A stretch of DNA of 49,639 bases, taken from positions 1-49,639 of the forward strand of contig JARXKM010000006.1 in assembly GCA_030272785.1 (NCBI GenBank), read 5' to 3'. The notes under the pieces were generated by a model. The model worked only from the letters and a program-made list of their open reading frames with translations, was not told the DNA's origin and searched no databases. Shown here piece by piece: positions 43,493-49,639 of this stretch (the first letter of the stretch is position 1; the number at the start of each line of letters is the position of its first letter). A program made the position numbers and the translations under genes. Source of the stretch: Pseudomonadota bacterium. Its GTDB lineage: Bacteria; Pseudomonadota; Gammaproteobacteria; Burkholderiales; Burkholderiaceae_D.

Positions 43493-44524
43493 TTAAACTG
43501 CACTACGGCCTGCGACCCGGGGGGAACCGCAGGATCTTCGAACAACCAATTCTGTCTGCAGCACCTGGGTCGAATTCCTGGTGCCTTCCGGATTCTCGAT
43601 CTGGAAGGCAAGGCACTCCAATGCCCTGCTGCCCATCTCGGTGATACGCACCCGCACCGTGGTCAGCGGCGGCGAGATGAACCGCGCGGTCGGAATATCG
43701 TCGAAGCCGACCAGCGCGATGTCGCGCGGTACCTGCAGGCCAGCTTCGCCAAGCGCGAACAGGCAGCCGATCGCCATCATGTCGTTGGCCGCGAACACCG
43801 CGTCGGGCAAGCGCTTGAGCGCCTGCAGCTGGTGGCCGGCCCGGTAGCCCGATTCCTCGGTGAAGTCACCGCGCAGCACCGCCACGTCGTGCGGATCGAA
43901 CGTCGGCACCAGCCGCGCCAGCGTTTCGCGGTAGCCGCGCAGGCGCTCTGCGGCTTCGTAATTGTTCTCGGGACCGGCGATCATCATGATGCGGCGGTGG
44001 CCCATTTCAACCAGGTGCTGGACCATGGCGGCGGCGCCGCCGTAGTTGTCGACCGCGAGCGAGGAGTAGTGTTCGGCGGTGACGTCGGTATTGAGCAGCA
44101 CGATCGGCAGCACGCCCGGCAGGTTCTCGGCCAGGAAGCTGGCGTCGATGTGCGGCGACATGACGATCAGCCCGTCGACCCGGCCGCTCATGGCGCGCAG
44201 CGCATACGCCGCTTCGCCGGCATCGCCGTGCGAACTCGATACCAGCAGGTGCAGGCCGCGCCGGCGCGCCGCCAGGTCGATGCCGCGGATGAGCTCCGAA
44301 AAGAATTCGCCGTACAGGTCGGGCAGCACCACGCCGATGGTGTCGGTACGCTTGGTCGACAAGCTGCGTGCGCCGCTATGCGGGACGTAGCGCAGGCTGC
44401 GCGCCGCTTCCAGCACCAGCTTGCGGGTATCGTCGGTAACGCTGGGGTGGCCGTTCAACGCACGCGATACGGAAGCCACCGAAACATTCGCCGCACGCGC
44501 CACATCCTTGATTGTTACCGCCAT
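43493..44524 (-). CDS. LacI-family transcriptional regulator
   Basis: 343 residues. N-terminal helix-turn-helix MAVTIKDVARAANVSVASVS and hinge helix RYVPHSGARSLSTKRT, followed by a periplasmic-binding-protein-like ligand domain (TIGVVLPDLYGEFFSEL, VAVLRGDFTEESGYRAG, AVFAANDMMAIGCL, VGFDDIPTARFISPPLTTV). It binds a palindrome such as GTAACCGGTTAC; one copy lies 34 bases upstream of its own start and one before the GH94 gene, so it should repress both arms and its own gene. Inducer probably sophorose or a sophoro-oligosaccharide; this is inference. The stop is followed by a run of seven A on the minus strand. Confidence 0.92.
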   Translation of the reverse strand: MAVTIKDVARAANVSVASVSRALNGHPSVTDDTRKLVLEAARSLRYVPHSGARSLSTKRTDTIGVVLPDLYGEFFSELIRGIDLAARRRGLHLLVSSSHGDAGEAAYALRAMSGRVDGLIVMSPHIDASFLAENLPGVLPIVLLNTDVTAEHYSSLAVDNYGGAAAMVQHLVEMGHRRIMMIAGPENNYEAAERLRGYRETLARLVPTFDPHDVAVLRGDFTEESGYRAGHQLQALKRLPDAVFAANDMMAIGCLFALGEAGLQVPRDIALVGFDDIPTARFISPPLTTVRVRITEMGSRALECLAFQIENPEGTRNSTQVLQTELVVRRSCGSPRVAGRSAV

Positions 44525-44557
44525 GAGTACACGCCTTTTGCGCTGATTTGATTCTAC

Positions 44558-44569
44558 GTAACCGGTTAC
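44558..44569. promoter_or_regulatory. LacI-type operator, left copy
   Basis: GTAACCGGTTAC is a perfect 12-base palindrome with the central CG typical of LacI-family operators. It is the same as the inner 12 bases of the copy at 44701-44714. It lies 34 bases before the LacI start codon, in the leader of the leftward operon. The AT-rich stretch to its right (44590-44615) has two T7 runs and probably contains the leftward promoter, though exact hexamers cannot be fixed. Confidence 0.8.
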
Positions 44570-44661
44570 ATTGGCGTAATGTACCGTACTTTTTTTACAT
44601 TAGGATAGTTTTTTTAACAGTATTCGTCGCTGGAACAACACACGCACAAGGTGAAATTTAG

Positions 44662-44692
44662 TTGAACCACCACGAAAAATGTCGGGTAGAAT
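44662..44692 (+). promoter_or_regulatory. Candidate promoter of the GH94-ATPase operon
   Basis: TTGAAC (44662-44667) and TAGAAT (44687-44692) are separated by 19 bases, slightly long. The predicted start near 44699 is just before the operator at 44701, the normal place for LacI-type repression. Confidence 0.4.
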
Positions 44693-44700
44693 TTGCGAAA

Positions 44701-44714
44701 TGTAACCGGTTACA
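44701..44714. promoter_or_regulatory. LacI-type operator, right copy
   Basis: TGTAACCGGTTACA is a perfect 14-base palindrome. The centre lies 144 bases from the centre of the left copy. It sits 28 bases before the GH94 start codon, just past the candidate promoter. Two sites at this spacing could allow looping by a tetramer or separate control of the two directions. Confidence 0.85.
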
Positions 44715-44742
44715 CCGCTCCCCTCCACTTTTCGCTCCTTCC

Positions 44743-47700
44743 ATGACGATGACGACATCCAGCCCCGCTTCCGGCGCCCGCCTGCTTTCCAACGGCCGCT
44801 TTTCCACGCTGATCACCGCCGCCGGCAGCGGCTACTGCGAATTGAAGGACTGCGCGCTGACACGCTGGCAGGGCGACCCGGTCGAAGACGGCGATGCCTA
44901 CCTGGTCTACCTGCGCGACGCCGACAGCGGCGCGGCATGGACGCTGGGCGCGCAGTTCGCCCAGGCCGGCGCCAGCTACGCGGCGGGCCGCAGCGATGCC
45001 GGCGCCTGGATCAGCTGCACGCACCTGGGCATCGAAGCGCGCCTCGACATCGTGGTCGGCGCCGATGACGACGTCGAACTGCGCAGCGTCAGTGTGCGCA
45101 ACCTGAGCGATCGTGCGCGCCGCATCGACATCACCAGCTACCTCGAGGTGGTACTCAACGGGCGTGCCGCCGAAGCGTCGCATCCGGCGTTCTCGAAGCT
45201 GTTCGTGCAGACCGAAGCGGTCGGCGACGCCCTGCTGGCACGCCGCCGGCCACGCGGCGCCGGCGAGGACAGCGTATGGATGGTGCATGCGGTACTGGGC
45301 GGCACGGGCGCCGAACATGAAACCGACCGTAAGCGCTTTGTCGGCCGCGGCCACAGCCTGGCCGCGCCGGCGGCGATGGCGCCTGGCGCTGCGCTGTCCG
45401 GCAGCGCCGGCAACGTGCTCGATCCGGCCATGAGCCTGCGCCGCGGCGTGGCGCTGGACGCCGGCGCCAGTGCCGGCATCGTCTTCCTGCTCGGCGCCGC
45501 GCATGACCGCGAGGCGGCGCTCGCGCTGGCACGCCATGCCGGCAGCGCCGAACAGATCACGCTGGGCGCGGCGGCGCGCCAGCAGGCGCTGCTGCAGCGG
45601 CTCGACATCAGCGCCGCGCAGGCTGCCTATTACGAAGAGCTGGCGGTGTCCATGCTGTATGGCGACACCGCCCTGCGTGCCGGCGCCGACGTGCAGCGGC
45701 GCGCCGCCGGCAGCGCCAATATCCTCGGCGAATACAAGGTTCCCGCATCGGGCGCACTGTGCGTCGCGATCGCCGCCGGGCCGGGCGACGCCAATGTCAC
45801 CACCCTGCTGGCGGCGGCACGCTACTGGGAAGCGCTGGCGCAGCCGATACACCTGCTGGTCGTCGGCGGCACCGAAGACTGGCAGGAACGCCCTGCCGGC
45901 GTCACCCTGCTCGATCCGGCGCGCGTGCCGGGCGCCGACCTCGATCGCATCCTGTGCCTGGCGCGCGCCGTCGTCGACGGCGCGCTGCCGCAGTTCGCAC
46001 CGCGCCAGCCGCGTGCCGACGCGTCGCCCGCGCGAGCGCCCGAGACGCCCGCCGCCATCGCCACCGAAGCGCTGCAGTTCTTCAACGGGAACGGCGGCTT
46101 TTCCGCCGACGGCAAGGAATACGTCGTGCGAATGCCGTGGAATGCGGCGAGCGGCCATGTGCGCCCGCCCCTGCCATGGACCAACGTCATCGCCAACGAG
46201 CAGGTCGGCGTGCTGGTGAGCGAGACCGGCGCCGGCACCACCTGGAGCCGCAACAGCCGCGAACACCGGCTCACGCCCTGGTCGAACGATCCGGTACGCG
46301 ACCCGCACGGCGAAGCTTTTTATGTGCGCGATGAAGACAATGGCCAGTTCTGGTCGCCGATGCCGGGACCCGCGCCGGCGGATGCGGCGTACGACACCGT
46401 GCACGGCTTCGGCTACACCACCTTCCGCCACGCCAGCCATGAACTGGAGCACGAGAGTACCGTCTTCGTGCCGCGCCACGATCCGCTCAAGATCGTGCGC
46501 ATCGTGTTGCGCAATCTGTCGGCGCACAGCCGCACGCTGTCGCTGTACTCGTATCAGCAGCTGGTGTTGGGCAGCACGCCGGCCGAAACCGGCCGCCACG
46601 TCGTCACCGACGCTGTCGATGGCGCTCTGCTGGCAACCAACCGCATGGCCGGCCCGTTTGCCGACGGCGTGACGATCGCCGCGGCGATTGCGCCGGCGGC
46701 GAGCAGCCAGTGGCACAGCGCCGACCGCGCCAGCTTCATCGGCGCCTTCGGCAGTCCCGCCAATCCGGCCGCGCTGCTGCAGCCGGCGCTGGACGGGCGC
46801 AGCGGCGCTGGCCTCGATCCGTGCGCGGCGTTCCAGCTGCGCCTGACGATAGCGCCCGGCGCCAGCGTCGAATGCAGCTTTTTGCTGGGCGAAACCACCT
46901 CGCCCGGCGCCGCCCTCGCGCTGGTGCAGCGTTACCGCGCGCCCGGCGCCGTCGAAGCCGCGCTGGCCAAGGTGCGCCGGTTCTGGCGCGGCACGGTCGG
47001 CGCGATCGAGGTCAGCACCCCGGTGCCGGCGATCGACCTGATGCTCAATGGCTGGCTGGCGTACCAGAATCTGAGCTGCCGCATCTGGGGCCGCTCGGCG
47101 TTCTACCAGTCCGGCGGCGCGATCGGCTACCGCGACCAGCTGCAGGATGCCAGCGCGATGATCTACACCCACCCCGGCATGACGCGGCGCCAGATCTGCC
47201 TGCATGCGGCGCACCAGTTCGTCGAAGGCGACGTGCTGCACTGGTGGCACCCGGCGCCGATCGAAAAAGGGCTGCGCACGCGCTTTTCGGACGACCTGCT
47301 GTGGCTTCCCTACGTGGCCGCCTTCTACATCAAGACCACCGGCGACTGGAGCGTGCTGGACGAAGTCGAAGGCTTCCTGACCGCGCCGCTGCTCGAAGAC
47401 GGCGAGGACGAGGTGTTCCTGCAGCCGTCGCCGTCCGGCGAGAGCGCCGACGTGTACGAACACTGCTGCCGCGCGCTCGACCGCTCGCTCACCAAGGGCG
47501 CGCACGGCCTGCCGCTGATGGGCACCGGCGACTGGAACGACGGCATGAACCGGGTCGGCCGCGAAGGCCGCGGCGAAAGCGTGTGGATGGGCTTTTTCCT
47601 GTTCCGCATCATCACCGACTTCCTGCCGGCCTGCGAACGGCGCGGCGACACCGCGCGCATCGCCAGCTACAGCGCCTACCGCGAGCACCTGTCGGTGACG

Positions 47701-48507
47701 CTCAACGACGCCGGCTGGGACGGCCAATGGTACCGCCGCGCGTTCTACGACAACGGCGCCGTGATGGGATCGAAAGACAGCGACGAATGCCAGATCGACG
47801 CACTGGCGCAGGCCTGGTCGGTGATCTCGGGCGCCGCTCCCGCCGAACGCGCGCAGCAGGCGCTGGACGCGATGGAGCAGCACCTGGTGTCCGACAGCGA
47901 CGGCTTGATCCGCCTGTTGACGCCACCGTTCGTCGACACGCTGCAGGACCCCGGCTACATCAAGGGCTACGTGGCCGGCGTGCGCGAAAACGGCGGCCAG
48001 TACACCCACGCCGCCTGCTGGGCGATCCGCGCGGTGGCCGAAGCGGGCCGCGGCGAGCGCGCCGCACAGCTGCTCGAAATGCTCAGCCCCGTGAGCCATG
48101 CGCTCACGCCCGCAGCGGTGGCGACCTACCAGGTGGAGCCGTATGTGATCGCCGCCGACATCTACGGCGCCGACCCGCACGTCGGCCGCGGCGGCTGGAC
48201 CTGGTACACCGGCTCGGCCGGCTGGATGTACCGGGTCGCGCTCGAATCGGTGCTCGGCTTTACGCTGCAAGGCGGCGACAGCATCCGCCTCAAGCCGGTG
48301 GTGCCGAAGGGCTGGCCGTCGTTCTCGATCCGCTACCGGCTGCCGGACGGCGCCACCGTGTACGAGGTGACTGTGCGCCACGCTGGCGGCGCCGCATCGG
48401 CTACACTGGACGGCCAGGCGCTGCCGGTGGTCGACGGCGAAGCGCTGGTGCCGCTGCATGTCGACGGCGCCGTGCACCGGGTCGACATGACCCTGCCGGC
48501 GGCATAG
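44743..48507 (+). CDS. GH94 phosphorylase, probable 1,2-beta-oligoglucan phosphorylase
   Basis: 1254 residues, no signal peptide, cytoplasmic. Two beta-sandwich repeats typical of GT36/GH94 proteins occur: LLSNGRFSTLITAAGSGYCE at about 15-34 and FFNGNGGFSADGKEYVVRMP near 447. The helical barrel follows (about 760-1170), with YRDQLQDASAM, the conserved DWNDGMN motif (930-936, containing the catalytic Asp of the family) and NGGQYTHAACW. The closest pattern I recognise is the phosphorylase end of cyclic beta-1,2-glucan synthase and SOGP, which cleave beta-1,2-oligoglucans with phosphate to glucose 1-phosphate. Start at 44743 because the open frame upstream contains the operator; ATG 44749 is an alternative. 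Cellobiose phosphorylase is the competing call; GH144 nearby favours beta-1,2. Confidence 0.82.
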   Translation: MTMTTSSPASGARLLSNGRFSTLITAAGSGYCELKDCALTRWQGDPVEDGDAYLVYLRDADSGAAWTLGAQFAQAGASYAAGRSDAGAWISCTHLGIEARLDIVVGADDDVELRSVSVRNLSDRARRIDITSYLEVVLNGRAAEASHPAFSKLFVQTEAVGDALLARRRPRGAGEDSVWMVHAVLGGTGAEHETDRKRFVGRGHSLAAPAAMAPGAALSGSAGNVLDPAMSLRRGVALDAGASAGIVFLLGAAHDREAALALARHAGSAEQITLGAAARQQALLQRLDISAAQAAYYEELAVSMLYGDTALRAGADVQRRAAGSANILGEYKVPASGALCVAIAAGPGDANVTTLLAAARYWEALAQPIHLLVVGGTEDWQERPAGVTLLDPARVPGADLDRILCLARAVVDGALPQFAPRQPRADASPARAPETPAAIATEALQFFNGNGGFSADGKEYVVRMPWNAASGHVRPPLPWTNVIANEQVGVLVSETGAGTTWSRNSREHRLTPWSNDPVRDPHGEAFYVRDEDNGQFWSPMPGPAPADAAYDTVHGFGYTTFRHASHELEHESTVFVPRHDPLKIVRIVLRNLSAHSRTLSLYSYQQLVLGSTPAETGRHVVTDAVDGALLATNRMAGPFADGVTIAAAIAPAASSQWHSADRASFIGAFGSPANPAALLQPALDGRSGAGLDPCAAFQLRLTIAPGASVECSFLLGETTSPGAALALVQRYRAPGAVEAALAKVRRFWRGTVGAIEVSTPVPAIDLMLNGWLAYQNLSCRIWGRSAFYQSGGAIGYRDQLQDASAMIYTHPGMTRRQICLHAAHQFVEGDVLHWWHPAPIEKGLRTRFSDDLLWLPYVAAFYIKTTGDWSVLDEVEGFLTAPLLEDGEDEVFLQPSPSGESADVYEHCCRALDRSLTKGAHGLPLMGTGDWNDGMNRVGREGRGESVWMGFFLFRIITDFLPACERRGDTARIASYSAYREHLSVTLNDAGWDGQWYRRAFYDNGAVMGSKDSDECQIDALAQAWSVISGAAPAERAQQALDAMEQHLVSDSDGLIRLLTPPFVDTLQDPGYIKGYVAGVRENGGQYTHAACWAIRAVAEAGRGERAAQLLEMLSPVSHALTPAAVATYQVEPYVIAADIYGADPHVGRGGWTWYTGSAGWMYRVALESVLGFTLQGGDSIRLKPVVPKGWPSFSIRYRLPDGATVYEVTVRHAGGAASATLDGQALPVVDGEALVPLHVDGAVHRVDMTLPAA

Positions 48508-48547
48508 AAATCCCACTCACGATCATCAAGACCGATACAAGGCGCAC

Positions 48548-49624
<1,077 letters not shown>

Positions 49625-49639
49625 CGGCCCTCGGGGTAA

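Noticed and set aside
40523-44551. Rightward open frame of 1342 codons opposite the receptor and LacI genes
   Set aside because: Shadow of two certain genes; no ribosome site, no domain, biased composition.
44662-44742. GH94 start at the ATG at 44662
   Set aside because: The extra 27 codons would include the LacI operator and the candidate -10 hexamer; the start at 44743 or 44749 leaves them in the leader.
44710-48516. Leftward open frame of 1268 codons opposite the GH94 gene
   Set aside because: Shadow frame; GH94 motifs on the plus strand are unambiguous.

Overview
The window is GC-rich DNA (roughly two thirds G+C by eye), densely packed, with many 4-base ATGA gene overlaps. The mix of a cytochrome bo ubiquinol oxidase operon followed by a SURF1 gene and a RegB/RegA-like redox two-component pair, a TonB-dependent receptor, an orphan PAAR protein and several carbohydrate loci suggests a betaproteobacterium, most likely an Oxalobacteraceae member of the Massilia/Duganella type. 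That placement is inference from gene content; there is no rRNA or other marker. I count 39 protein genes (one partial), no RNA genes, no CRISPR array, no insertion sequence.

Layout. 1-3390: partial pstS behind a PHO box, a divergent CYTH-CHAD protein with a small DUF3562-like gene, and an acyl-CoA thioesterase. 3461-8563: a FadR-type GntR regulator and a four-gene leftward operon (aldolase garL, reductase garR, glycerate 2-kinase, 2-hydroxyacid dehydrogenase) that turns 5-keto-4-deoxy-glucarate into pyruvate and 2-phosphoglycerate; near-identical operators lie at both promoters. 8916-12502: three one-base-spaced genes for a GH39-like glycosidase, a GH144-like protein without signal peptide, and an SDR dehydrogenase. 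12499-18785: membrane-fusion protein, RND pump, response regulator and CusS-like kinase, all overlapping; a divergent membrane protein of unknown function follows. 19705-24391: DsbA-like protein, DHA2-type MFS exporter, an EamA exporter with a very His-rich tail, and an MHS-type MFS carrier. 24584-31173: cyoABCD, SURF1, RegB-like kinase, RegA-like regulator. 31180-31437: orphan PAAR protein.

31624-49624 is the most interesting part: a locus that I read as a beta-1,2-glucan (sophoro-oligosaccharide) utilisation system. Leftward from a 218-bp divergent promoter region run a LacI regulator, a TonB-dependent receptor, then (after a hairpin) an exported GH144 endo-beta-1,2-glucanase-like enzyme, an ABC sugar-binding lipoprotein, two permeases, a 1025-residue secreted protein with two binding modules and an unassigned alpha-barrel-like catalytic region, and a GH1 beta-glucosidase. 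The last six are joined by five consecutive ATGA overlaps. Rightward run a 1254-residue GH94 phosphorylase that resembles the phosphorylase end of cyclic beta-1,2-glucan synthase, and the MalK/UgpC-type ATPase. Two copies of a LacI-type palindrome flank the divergent promoters. The proposed flow is outer-membrane import by the receptor, periplasmic cutting by GH144 and perhaps the 1025-residue protein, ABC uptake, then phosphorolysis by GH94 and hydrolysis by GH1 in the cytoplasm. The second GH144-like gene at 10390 suggests a further, cytoplasmic route for a related glucan.
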